Part shown: positions 7,450 to 13,909 of the stretch, piece after piece | Layout: each line of letters opens with the position of its first letter | Numbering within the stretch: position 1 is the first letter of the stretch | The notes under the pieces: model-generated | What the model saw: the letters and a program-made list of their open reading frames with translations, nothing else | What the model was told of the DNA's origin: nothing | Databases searched by the model: none | Origin: Candidatus Aenigmatarchaeota archaeon | GTDB taxonomy: Archaea; Aenigmatarchaeota; Aenigmatarchaeia; GW2011-AR5 | NCBI GenBank assembly: GCA_018304565.1 | Contig: JAGVVX010000022.1 | Span: forward strand, 1 to 19,334 | Direction: 5' to 3' | DNA: 19,334 bases | Translations under genes and position numbers: made by a program

Positions 7450-7460
7450 CTTTAAAGTTT
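7450..7460 (-). promoter_or_regulatory. TATA-like box before the PGF-pre-PGF surface gene
   Basis: AAACTTTAAAG on the minus strand, centred about 30 bases before the ATG at 7424. A further ATATATAAA abuts the ATG but is too close to act as a TATA box for this start. Confidence 0.4.
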
Positions 7461-7527
7461 ATCCCTTTCTATCTGCACTATGCCTGATGTAATCACTTCA
7501 AAATAATGATTTTCCCCGCGAAAGCCA

Positions 7528-7536
7528 TTTTAAAGT
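7528..7536 (+). promoter_or_regulatory. TATA-like box of the small basic-peptide unit
   Basis: TTTTAAAGT, with a purine-rich GCGAAAG just upstream that could be a BRE. Transcription would start near 7557, directly before the Shine-Dalgarno of the small gene at 7571. Confidence 0.5.
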
Positions 7537-7570
7537 ATTGTCTGCAGTATCAATAACAGAGGTGACAACA

Positions 7571-7627
7571 ATGGCAAAGAGAAGAAAGAAAGCAGCATCA
7601 AAGAAAGCAGAAAAAGAGGAATGGTAA
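7571..7627 (+). CDS. 18-residue Lys/Arg-rich peptide (MAKRRKKAASKKAEKEEW)
   Basis: A very short reading frame with every sign of an expressed archaeal gene: a TATA-like box at 7528-7536, a seven-base Shine-Dalgarno GAGGTGA at 7559-7565 spaced five bases from the ATG, 18 sense codons, a TAA stop and a T-rich tract at 7641-7660. Nine of 18 residues are Lys or Arg, followed by a short acidic end and a final Trp. The sequence resembles the lysine-rich tails of small chromatin-like archaeal proteins, but it is too short to assign and no family is claimed. It might bind nucleic acid; it might instead be a leader peptide or the 5' part of a small RNA. Confidence reflects the strong signals against the very small size. 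Confidence 0.5.
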   Translation: MAKRRKKAASKKAEKEEW

Positions 7628-7640
7628 GTCATATTTAGTC

Positions 7641-7660
7641 TTTTACTTTTTTCCTTTTTA
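7641..7660 (+). terminator. T-rich archaeal terminator after the small peptide gene
   Basis: TTTTACTTTTTTCCTTTTTA lies 14 bases after the TAA. Archaeal RNA polymerase terminates on such T tracts without a hairpin. Confidence 0.5.
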
Positions 7661-7751
7661 TAGAGTTTCTGTACATCTGATTATTTGTTTTTCAGGCATA
7701 ACCTTTTATTTCTCTGCAGCCAGATATTAACAATGCTTTACGAAATAAGTC

Positions 7752-7767
7752 GAGAACCTAGGTTCTC
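7752..7767. promoter_or_regulatory. Perfect 16-bp palindrome upstream of thioredoxin reductase
   Basis: GAGAACCTAGGTTCTC equals its own reverse complement over all 16 bases. It lies 42 bases before the first ATG of the reductase gene. It could be an operator for a dimeric redox-responsive regulator, or form a cruciform in a leader transcript. A weak TATA-like CAAAAAATATT lies downstream of it (about 7792-7802) and another TTTTATT upstream (about 7704-7710), so its place relative to the true promoter is undecided. Confidence 0.5.
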
Positions 7768-7809
7768 ATCCTTATCAACCCCCTCTCCTAACAAAAAATA
7801 TTAGAATAG

Positions 7810-8736
7810 ATGATGAACATGCTTTACGACGTAATCATAATTGGATCAGGATGCGCCGGTTATACAGGTGCCATATATACAAGCAGGGGCAACCTGAAAA
7901 CGCTTGTTATAGCCGGCGCCAAGCCCGGTGGCCAGCTCATGCTTACCAGCGACGTCGAGAATTACCCCGGATTTCCTGAAGGCGTTCTCGGCGGAGACCT
8001 CATGGACAGGATGCGCCAGCAGGCAGAACGCTTCGGCGCAGAAATAGTCTATGAAGATGCGACAGAGGTTGAATTTAGCAGCAGCCCCTTCAAAGTTATC
8101 GCTGACAAAGAGTACGAAGCGAAAAGCGTGATAATCGCAACAGGCGCCTCTGCAAAGTGGCTCAACTTGCCATCAGAACAGCGCTTGATAGGCAGGGGCG
8201 TGGCGAACTGTGCTGTATGCGACGCTGCTTTTTTCAGGGACAAATATGTTCTTGTCGTGGGCGGCGGCGACACAGCCGTGGAAGAAGCGCTGTTTCTCAC
8301 AAAGTTTGCCAGTAAAGTCTCTATAGTCCATAGGCGAGACAGCCTGCGTGCAAGCAAGATAATGCAGGACCGTGCAAAAAAGAACAAGAAGATAGACTTT
8401 ATCTGGAACAATATTGTGGCAGATATTGTAGGAAAAAGCAGGGTTGAAGCTGTTGTTATAGAAGATGTAAACACAAAGAAACAGAAAAAGATAGCATGCG
8501 ACGGACTTTTTGTAGCAATAGGTCACGAGCCAAACACAAAGATATTTGCCGGCCAGATAGGTCTTGACGAGAAAGGCTACATAGCGGTCAAGAAAGACGT
8601 TTTCAGCAACACAGAAGGCGTCTTTGTTGCAGGCGACGTCGCAGACTACAGATACAAGCAGGCTGTAACAGCTGCCGGCTCAGGCTGCAAGGCGGCGCTT
8701 GAAGCGGAGAAATACATAGCATCTCTAAGCGACTGA
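7810..8736 (+). CDS. trxB: Thioredoxin reductase
   Basis: NADPH-dependent FAD flavoprotein that reduces thioredoxin or glutaredoxin-like partners in the cytosol. 308 residues, the normal length for the low-molecular-weight family. The FAD site GSGCAGYTGA is at 12-21, with GGQLMLTSDVENYPGFP at 40-56. The redox-active CAVC (Cys134 and Cys137, usually CATC) is followed by DAAFF. The NADPH site GGGDTAVEEA is at 151-160, and HRRDSLRAS (174-182) has the arginines that favour NADPH. The C-terminal FAD motif VFVAGDVAD is present. The frame begins ATG-ATG-AAC-ATG; the third ATG (7819, giving MLYDVIIIGSG) best matches family N-termini, so the true start may be nine bases later. No strong Shine-Dalgarno is visible. 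A glutaredoxin-like gene at the other end of the window is a possible substrate. Confidence 0.95.
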   Translation: MMNMLYDVIIIGSGCAGYTGAIYTSRGNLKTLVIAGAKPGGQLMLTSDVENYPGFPEGVLGGDLMDRMRQQAERFGAEIVYEDATEVEFSSSPFKVIADKEYEAKSVIIATGASAKWLNLPSEQRLIGRGVANCAVCDAAFFRDKYVLVVGGGDTAVEEALFLTKFASKVSIVHRRDSLRASKIMQDRAKKNKKIDFIWNNIVADIVGKSRVEAVVIEDVNTKKQKKIACDGLFVAIGHEPNTKIFAGQIGLDEKGYIAVKKDVFSNTEGVFVAGDVADYRYKQAVTAAGSGCKAALEAEKYIASLSD

Positions 8737-8775
8737 GGCAAAATCTTATTAACAGCCTTCGACATAATTTAATGG

Positions 8776-10227
8776 ATGGCTGTATACAAAAATTATATAG
8801 GCGGCAGGTGGGTTTCTTCCAAGGGAGGACTTTTTGATTCACTAAATCCAGCCACTGAAAAAAGCCTGGGCAAATTCCAGAAAAGCACAAAGCAGGATGT
8901 TGACAACGCTGTTTCTGCCGCATGGAAATCTTATGAGAAATGGAGAAATGTTCCTGCACCGAGAAGGGGGGAAACACTGCTCAGGGTCGCGCAGTTGCTC
9001 AAGGAAAACAAGGAAAGGCTTGCGCGGCTTGAGACAGCTGAAATGGGCAAAGTCCTGATTGAAGCGCGCGGGGATGTCCAGGAAGCAATAGATGTTTTCG
9101 AGTACATGGCAGGAGAAGGACGCAGGCTTCTAGGCAGCACAACACCATCAGAGCTGCCAAAAAAAGCCTGCATGACATTCAGGCAGCCAATAGGCGTTGT
9201 TGGCTTGATAACGCCCTGGAACTTTCCGATAGCTATTCCTGCATGGAAGATGTCTGCGGCACTTATCTGCGGCAATGCAGTTGTCTTCAAACCCTCTTCT
9301 GATACGCCTTTGTGTGCAATAGAGCTTGTGAATATTCTTGATGCAGCTGGCGTGCCTAAGGGCGCCGTGAATCTTGTCACAGGCTCTGCTGATCCGGTAG
9401 GCACTGCAATTGTAAGCCACAAAGATGTTCGCGGCATCTCTTTCACAGGCTCGCGTGATACAGGACTATGGATCACAAGGAATGCTGGAATAAAGAAAGT
9501 TGGCCTGGAACTCGGCGGAAAGAACGGCATCATAGTAATGGATGATGCAGACATGAAACTGGCTTTGGATGGGGTTATATGGGGCGCATTCGGCACCACG
9601 GGACAGAGGTGCACCGCATGCTCCAGAGTAATTGTGCACCGTAAAGTAAAAGAAAAATTCACAAATATGCTTGTAGAACGTGCAAAGCACATACGCGTTG
9701 GAGACGGCCTGAAACCAAGCACTGATATGGGACCGCTAATAAACAAGGCAGCACTGGAAAAAACACATCACTACACGGAAATAGGCAGGCAGGAAGGAGC
9801 AAAACTCGTCTGCGGCGGCATAAAACTATCAAAGAAAGGTTTCTTTTATGCGCCAACAATTTTCACAAATGTACATGCCGGGATGCGTATAGCGCGCGAG
9901 GAGATATTCGGCCCTGTGCTGTCAATAATTGAAGTATCAAACCTGCAGGAAGCGATAGATGCCATGAACTCCGTGGAATATGGCCTTAGTTCTTCCATAT
10001 ACACCCAAAACATAAGCAATGCATTTGAAGCGATAGAAAAGATAGAAGCTGGAATAACATATGTCAACTCTTCAACAATAGGCGCGGAAGTACACCTGCC
10101 TTTCGGCGGCGTGAAGCAGACAGGTTCCGGGCGCGAGGCGGGCATAATGGGCATCGACGAGTTCTCGGAAATCAAGACTGTATATATCGACTTTAGCGGC
10201 AAACTTCAGAAAGCACAGATGGATTAA
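8776..10227 (+). CDS. NAD(P)-dependent aldehyde dehydrogenase
   Basis: Oxidises an aldehyde to a carboxylate with NAD(P)+. 483 residues, full family length. The cofactor and catalytic residues are in place: TPWNF with Asn149, KPSSDTP with Lys172, FTGS at 223-226, general base Glu245 in LELGGKNG, and catalytic Cys279 in GQRCTAC. The C-terminal GAEVHLPFGGVKQTGSGREAG region points to the broad group holding semialdehyde dehydrogenases (2-oxoglutarate semialdehyde, aminoadipate semialdehyde and similar). The natural substrate cannot be fixed; glutamate semialdehyde from ornithine transamination is one idea, unsupported by gene order. It follows thioredoxin reductase by 39 bases on the same strand. 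The ATG at 8776 is chosen because an ATG at 8772 is in another frame. Confidence 0.93.
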   Translation: MAVYKNYIGGRWVSSKGGLFDSLNPATEKSLGKFQKSTKQDVDNAVSAAWKSYEKWRNVPAPRRGETLLRVAQLLKENKERLARLETAEMGKVLIEARGDVQEAIDVFEYMAGEGRRLLGSTTPSELPKKACMTFRQPIGVVGLITPWNFPIAIPAWKMSAALICGNAVVFKPSSDTPLCAIELVNILDAAGVPKGAVNLVTGSADPVGTAIVSHKDVRGISFTGSRDTGLWITRNAGIKKVGLELGGKNGIIVMDDADMKLALDGVIWGAFGTTGQRCTACSRVIVHRKVKEKFTNMLVERAKHIRVGDGLKPSTDMGPLINKAALEKTHHYTEIGRQEGAKLVCGGIKLSKKGFFYAPTIFTNVHAGMRIAREEIFGPVLSIIEVSNLQEAIDAMNSVEYGLSSSIYTQNISNAFEAIEKIEAGITYVNSSTIGAEVHLPFGGVKQTGSGREAGIMGIDEFSEIKTVYIDFSGKLQKAQMD

Positions 10228-10250
10228 TCGATCAAAGATAAAAGGTAGTT

Positions 10251-10781
10251 ATGAAAGTTACTATGGTACTTGTTTCATCATTAAATGGGAAAATAACCAG
10301 AAACGATGATACAAACATCAATTTATGGACTTCAAAGGAAGATGCAAAGTTCTTTTCATTGTTACGGGATAAACATAAATTAATTGTAATGGGAAGGAAG
10401 ACCTATACTTCCATTCATGATAAAATTAAGCTACAGCCTGATAAGTTAAGGGTTGTTTTAACTAAAAATCCTGCTAAATATTCTAATCATGCTAAGAGTG
10501 GCATGCTTGAGTTTACAAATGAAAATCCAACTAAACTCCTGAAAAGACTTGAATCGAAAGGTTACAAAAATTGTTTATTGGTCGGCGGAAGTGAGATAAC
10601 TGCGTTATTCTTACAATCATCTCTTATAGATGAGATATACCTGACAATCGAACCTAAGATTTTTGGTAAAGGCAGATCTATGCTTGCTGAAGATAACTTT
10701 GAAATCCAATTAAAATTTATAAGTGCCAAAAAACTGAACAGTCAGGGAACACTACTTCTAAAATACAAAGTTCAGAAATAA
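10251..10781 (+). CDS. RibD C-terminal / dihydrofolate-reductase-like reductase
   Basis: 176 residues with the RibD_C (DHFR-like) fold pattern: MVLVSSLNGKIT at the N-terminus, LIVMGRKTYTSI near residues 44-55, the dinucleotide-binding LLVGGSEITALFL around 109-121, and IDEIYLTIEPKIFGKG near 128-143. Such enzymes use NADPH on pterin or riboflavin precursors; in archaea a longer member reduces the diaminopyrimidine intermediate of flavin synthesis, but many single-domain homologues are of unknown substrate. No deaminase domain is attached. The gene lies 23 bases after the aldehyde dehydrogenase, with AAGGTAG as a possible Shine-Dalgarno. Its base use is visibly more AT-rich than its neighbours, which suggests it was acquired separately. 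Confidence 0.85.
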   Translation: MKVTMVLVSSLNGKITRNDDTNINLWTSKEDAKFFSLLRDKHKLIVMGRKTYTSIHDKIKLQPDKLRVVLTKNPAKYSNHAKSGMLEFTNENPTKLLKRLESKGYKNCLLVGGSEITALFLQSSLIDEIYLTIEPKIFGKGRSMLAEDNFEIQLKFISAKKLNSQGTLLLKYKVQK

Positions 10782-10806
10782 AAGGAAATTAAATCACTGT
10801 CCACAT

Positions 10807-11634
10807 TTATTTCATGTAATCGTAGAAACCTTTCCCGGTCTTCTTGCCGAGCTTGCCTTCGCGCACCAGTTGAATGAGAAGCGGGCACGGCTTGAAGCGC
10901 TCTGATTTATTCTTCAAATTAATTAGGGTGTCAACAACAACGTCCAGTCCAACCAGATCTGCAAGTTCCAGAGGCCCTATAGGATGATTGATGCCCAGCT
11001 TCATCGCCGCATCGACGCTTTCAGCGCTTGCGCCGTCGCGCACGCAGAATGCAGCTTCGTTTATCATGCTGAAGACAATCCTGCCTGAAAGCGGGATGGA
11101 TTCTGTTTCTATAATTGCCTTGAACATCTTTTCAAATGCCGTTCTCGCAGTTCTTGTGGTTTTTGGCGCCGTTGACTTGCTGCTGACCATCTCAAGCACG
11201 TTGGAAGAAAAGGGAATTATCAAGTGGATGCCAATAAGCCGTTCAGGCGTCTTTATCGCTTTTGCAAGCACGTCGATCGGTATTGAGGATGAGCAGGTTG
11301 CAATAACAGCGTCAGGCCTTGCTATCTTTTCCAAATCTCCGAGAACTTCTTTTTTGACATTCAGCTTCTCGCCTGCAGCTTCTATAATAATGTCTGCTTC
11401 TTTGTGGACCTGAATCTCTGTTGATTCTCTGATCTTATGCATCAGTAATTCGCGGTCTGTTGAAGCGATCAGGTTCTTTTTAGCGAGCTGCGCCAAATGA
11501 GCACTTACATCTTGCAGGCCCTTCTTGAGATCTGATTCATTCCTGTCGCTGATTGAAACGTCAAATCCGCTTTTGAGAAGCAGTGCGGCAAGACCAGAAC
11601 CCAGCGTGCCTGCACCTGCTATCCCAATTTTCAT
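10807..11634 (-). CDS. 3-hydroxyacyl-CoA dehydrogenase family protein
   Basis: NAD-dependent dehydrogenase of the 3-hydroxyacyl/3-hydroxybutyryl-CoA type, about 275 residues, near the usual single-function length. The Rossmann motif GIAGAGTLGSG is at 4-14, followed by an Asp30 end (SISDRN) that favours NAD. The middle holds IIEAAGEKLNVKKEV (84-98) and ATCSSSIPI. The active-site histidine region reads GIHLIIPFSSNVLE (His137, Glu148) where classical enzymes have HFFNP, so the Asn-Pro pair is altered and one residue is missing; the substrate may differ from acyl-CoA. The C-terminal dimer domain has NHPIGPLELADLVGLD and the final GKKTGKGFYDY. I chose ATG 11634 because it gives the standard MKIGIAGAG start; an in-frame ATG at 11682 adds 16 residues, and a TATA-like TTTTTAAG near 11706-11715 would fit that longer, leaderless version. 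Confidence 0.88.
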   Translation of the reverse strand: MKIGIAGAGTLGSGLAALLLKSGFDVSISDRNESDLKKGLQDVSAHLAQLAKKNLIASTDRELLMHKIRESTEIQVHKEADIIIEAAGEKLNVKKEVLGDLEKIARPDAVIATCSSSIPIDVLAKAIKTPERLIGIHLIIPFSSNVLEMVSSKSTAPKTTRTARTAFEKMFKAIIETESIPLSGRIVFSMINEAAFCVRDGASAESVDAAMKLGINHPIGPLELADLVGLDVVVDTLINLKNKSERFKPCPLLIQLVREGKLGKKTGKGFYDYMK

Positions 11635-11720
11635 TTTAAAACCCTGGTTTGTCAAAGAAACTCCGTGGATTACTCCAAGCATTTCATGCTTTCCTAATGT
11701 GGCAAAACTTAAAAACGCGT

Positions 11721-11939
11721 TTATTGACTAACTTCCACAATCTTGTTCTTTGATTTAAAGCCTTTCAGTATTCTGATTCTGCTTTTGCTAACCTGGAAAA
11801 AGCCAGCAAGCATACCTATCAGGGCCTTGTTTGCTTTCCCTTCATGTGCCGTTGCTGTTAAGCAGACCTTAAGCCATCTTTCTTCTTTCTTTATCTCGTT
11901 TTTCTTCGAGTTTGGAATTACCCTGACACCTATTTTCAT
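11721..11939 (-). CDS. DUF167 (YggU/UPF0235) family protein
   Basis: 72 residues, a small widely conserved protein of unknown biochemical function. The family pattern is clear: an N-terminal MKIGVRVIPNSKKNEI strand, then LKVCLTATAHEGKANKALIGMLA, then a basic strand with VSKSRIRILKGFKSKNKIVEV. It starts inside the stop of the FabG-like gene (ATGA, four-base overlap), so the two are co-translated. Its role with a short-chain dehydrogenase is not known. Confidence 0.9.
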   Translation of the reverse strand: MKIGVRVIPNSKKNEIKKEERWLKVCLTATAHEGKANKALIGMLAGFFQVSKSRIRILKGFKSKNKIVEVSQ

Positions 11940-12652
11940 TCAAAGCCGCCGTTAACGCATATTACTTGTCCTGTTACATAAGATGCCTTTCCAGAAGCAA
12001 GGAAGGAGACAACATCAGCTATTTCTTCCGGTTTTGCGACCCGGCCAAGAGGAATGTCTTTTACAAGCTCCGTCATGTTGCGGCCTTTAATCAGGTCTGT
12101 CATCACATATCCAGGAGCTATTGCGTTGACGCGTATGCCGTATTTTGCCAGCTCCCGCGCAAGAGATTTTGTCAGGCCTATGAGTCCTGCCTTCGAGGTG
12201 CCGTAATGCGCATTTCTCGTTGAGCCTTTGAATGCGGCCATGGAAGAAATATTAACAATGACGCCTTTGCTTTGCTTCAGGTAAGGCAGCGCTTCTTTTG
12301 CACAAAAAAAGGCGGCGTTCAGATTCACGTCCAGCATATCTTTCCATTCGTCAATTTCCAAGTCTTCGATAGCATTCTTCCTGTTTATGCCTGCGTTGTT
12401 AACAAGAACGTCAATGCCGCCAAATCTGCTCACAGCCGCTTTTACCATTGCTTTAACTTGGCCTGGTTGGGACACATCAGCAGCTATGGCAGTTGCTTCT
12501 TTGCCCAGTCTCTTGATTTCATTTGCTGTTTCTTCTGCGCCGTCTTTGTCTTTGCTGTAGTTCACCACAACATTCATGCCGTCGCGCGCAAGCTGCAACG
12601 CTATTGCACGGCCGATGCCGCGCGATGAACCTGTTACAAGGGCTGTTTTCAT
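11936..12652 (-). CDS. fabG: Short-chain dehydrogenase/reductase, FabG-like (3-oxoacyl-ACP reductase type)
   Basis: NAD(P)H-dependent reductase of 238 residues from ATG 12652. The cofactor motif TGSSRGIG is at 7-14, NNAG at 85-88, and the catalytic Ser137, Tyr150 and Lys154 in NISSM and HYGTSK, with the C-terminal PLGRVAKPEEIADVVSFLAS and YVTGQVICVNGG typical of FabG. Archaea generally lack bacterial fatty-acid synthesis, so the true substrate may be another ketone; the name marks family only. An upstream in-frame TTG at 12661 is a less likely start. It is the third gene of a tight run (ferredoxin, 85-residue protein, this gene, DUF167) and may draw on reduced cofactor linked to that ferredoxin; this is inference. 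Confidence 0.92.
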   Translation of the reverse strand: MKTALVTGSSRGIGRAIALQLARDGMNVVVNYSKDKDGAEETANEIKRLGKEATAIAADVSQPGQVKAMVKAAVSRFGGIDVLVNNAGINRKNAIEDLEIDEWKDMLDVNLNAAFFCAKEALPYLKQSKGVIVNISSMAAFKGSTRNAHYGTSKAGLIGLTKSLARELAKYGIRVNAIAPGYVMTDLIKGRNMTELVKDIPLGRVAKPEEIADVVSFLASGKASYVTGQVICVNGGFE

Positions 12653-12664
12653 TATTACCAATCT

Positions 12665-12922
12665 CTATGAAATGTAAGAAGAATGTTGGCTAAAGCCATA
12701 TTCACCACGACCCCTATTTCGAAGGAAATCCAATATTCTTTCTACGTCTTTGAATGGTATGGGCTTGTCTGTATCAAAGAAATAGGCATTTGTGCCTTTT
12801 ATTGACAACAAATTTAATACCCTTACTCCTGATTGTGATATTGCAGCATGGATTTCATCCTGAGGACATAAAGGCTTATCTTTGGCGGTTAATCGATAAT
12901 AACCGACATAACTAGAAACCAT
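12665..12922 (-). CDS. Uncharacterised 85-residue protein
   Basis: Not recognised. The sequence is of mixed alpha/beta character: an N-terminal strand-rich part with three Tyr (SSYVGYYRL), a central QSGVRVLNLLSIKGTNAYFF stretch that looks like paired strands, and a C-terminal helix (FKDVERILDFLRNRG) with an Arg-rich end. There is no signal peptide or membrane segment, so it is probably cytosolic. It is real on context: it starts two bases after the ferredoxin stop and ends twelve bases before the FabG-like ATG, so it is part of the same message. Confidence 0.7.
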   Translation of the reverse strand: MVSSYVGYYRLTAKDKPLCPQDEIHAAISQSGVRVLNLLSIKGTNAYFFDTDKPIPFKDVERILDFLRNRGRGEYGFSQHSSYIS

Positions 12923-12924
12923 AA

Positions 12925-13239
12925 TTACTGCTTCCTGTTCTTATCTTCCCACTCCTTCGCCTGCTCGTCTGTGATTTCCTTTATCTTTATCACGTTCACG
13001 GGGCAGACGGTTTCTGCATCGGGGCTGAACTGGCCTTCTTCAAGAACAATCTCGTATAATCCAGATTCATTGAGAACCGCGCCGAAAAGGTTGACCTTGC
13101 CCTCTTCAGGCACCTTTTCCCAGAGCTTCTCGTCCACAGCGGAGCAGGAAAAAGCGCCTATGCAGCCCTCGCGGTCGAATGTAATGAGGAATTTCTTCTT
13201 TCCGCCAGATCCGATATTAAATGGTACAGAACCCTTCAT
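12925..13239 (-). CDS. Single-cluster ferredoxin with a three-cysteine pattern (3Fe-4S type)
   Basis: Small electron-transfer protein of 104 residues. The cluster loop reads CIGAFSC (Cys26 and Cys32) with Ala29 where a 4Fe-4S ferredoxin has its second cysteine, and the last ligand is Cys79 in VCPVNVIKI. Three cysteines spaced C-x5-C ... CP are the hallmark of 3Fe-4S ferredoxins, such as those partnering bacterial P450 enzymes. No other Cys lies nearby to replace the missing ligand. The ATG at 13239 is preferred; an in-frame GTG at 13248 is possible. A TATA-like GTATAAAACC lies about 30 bases upstream, so this gene probably leads the operon that continues into the 85-residue protein, the FabG-like gene and DUF167. 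Confidence 0.85.
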   Translation of the reverse strand: MKGSVPFNIGSGGKKKFLITFDREGCIGAFSCSAVDEKLWEKVPEEGKVNLFGAVLNESGLYEIVLEEGQFSPDAETVCPVNVIKIKEITDEQAKEWEDKNRKQ

Positions 13240-13267
13240 TGAAATCACATATCTAATTAACAGAAAC

Positions 13268-13278
13268 GGTTTTATACG
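13268..13278 (-). promoter_or_regulatory. TATA-like box for the ferredoxin-led operon
   Basis: The minus strand reads CGTATAAAACC. Transcription would begin near 13246-13250, giving a leader of about ten bases before the ATG at 13239. It lies just beyond the end of the broken endonuclease III gene. Confidence 0.5.
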
Positions 13279-13281
13279 TTT

Positions 13282-13858
13282 TCAGAGCTTCTTCGTCACT
13301 CCCTGCTTCGGGCATAATTTGTTCAGCACACATCTGCTGCATTCAGGCATGGGTGCCTTGCATACAGCCCTTCCATGGTCTTTCAGCAGGATTCTTGTTT
13401 TTCGTCCAGCCTAAACGATAGGATAAACGAATTACATGAGTGTCGCAGGGTATGCCCACAACTTTATCAAAAGCGTTGATCAGTATGGCATTTGCTGTTT
13501 TCCTGCCAATCCCCGGAAGCTCCGCAAGCTCTTCCATCGTCTGGGGAATTTTGCCATTATGATTTTCGGCAATTATATTGCAGCTTGCCTTGATATTTCT
13601 GGCCTTATTGCCTGCAAACGAGACTTTACTTACGCAGCTTATCAGCCCTTCTAGATCGGCGCCAGCGTAATCCTTGGCTGTCCTGTACTTCTTGAATAAA
13701 GCCGGCGTGGCTGCATTTACTACAGTATCCCTTGCCTGGGCGGATAGGATTGCAGCAACCAAGAGTTCGAGCGGATTGGAAAAATTAAGATAGTATTTTG
13801 CCTTAGGATATTCTTTTTGCAATAGCCTGATGACTTGCAGCGCCTTTGAACTATCCAT
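13282..13858 (-). pseudogene. nth: Endonuclease III with an internal deletion and frameshift
   Basis: Base-excision-repair DNA glycosylase/AP lyase of the HhH-GPD family. From ATG 13858 the frame is normal through LSAQARDT, the helix-hairpin-helix LPGIGRKTA with catalytic Lys120, and catalytic Asp139 in CDTHV. After KNKNPAE (residue 159) it should continue for about 23 residues to a DHGRAVC motif; instead it reads 12 unrelated residues and stops at 13343. In the -1 relative frame, starting at 13380, the expected end is present: DHGRAVC, then the four cluster cysteines in exact C-x6-C-x2-C-x5-C spacing, ending at a stop at 13282-13284. So about 68 bases, or another length leaving remainder two on division by three, are missing at the GAAA/GACC join. 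The encoded 171-residue product lacks the 4Fe-4S loop. A real pseudogene and an assembly gap are both possible. Confidence 0.85.
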
Positions 13859-13870
13859 AGATTTAATTCT

Positions 13871-13890
13871 GCTGATAAAAGCATTTAAGC
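13871..13890. promoter_or_regulatory. Divergent TATA-like boxes between nth and the hydrate dehydratase
   Basis: In the 51-base gap, CATTTAAGC (13882-13890, plus) is centred about 24 bases before the dehydratase ATG, and GCTTTTATCAGC (13871-13882, minus) is centred about 20 bases before the nth ATG at 13858. Both genes would have leaderless messages from overlapping, face-to-face promoters. Confidence 0.45.
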
Positions 13891-13909
13891 CGCCGCAAGA
13901 AATCTTATT

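Larger units (their letters stand above)
7425..7809. other. 385-base intergenic region between divergent surface and thioredoxin reductase genes
   Basis: It holds a minus-strand TATA-like box for the surface gene (7450-7460), a complete small plus-strand transcription unit for an 18-residue basic peptide (7528-7660), an 11-base copy of the thioredoxin reductase start (7733-7743) and a 16-base palindrome (7752-7767). I see no tRNA-like fold and no transposase remnant. Confidence 0.8.

Noticed and set aside
7425..7809. A tRNA or other structured RNA in the large intergenic gap
   Set aside because: I could not find a T-loop consensus or cloverleaf arms; the only strong symmetry is the 16-bp palindrome.
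8049..8526. Two overlapping minus-strand frames of 117 and 141 residues within thioredoxin reductase
   Set aside because: They are antisense to conserved flavoprotein motifs, and their composition is random for a protein.
8931..9746. A 271-residue minus-strand open frame opposite the aldehyde dehydrogenase
   Set aside because: It lies wholly inside a gene with all catalytic motifs, has no recognisable domain, and is a by-product of that gene's codon bias.
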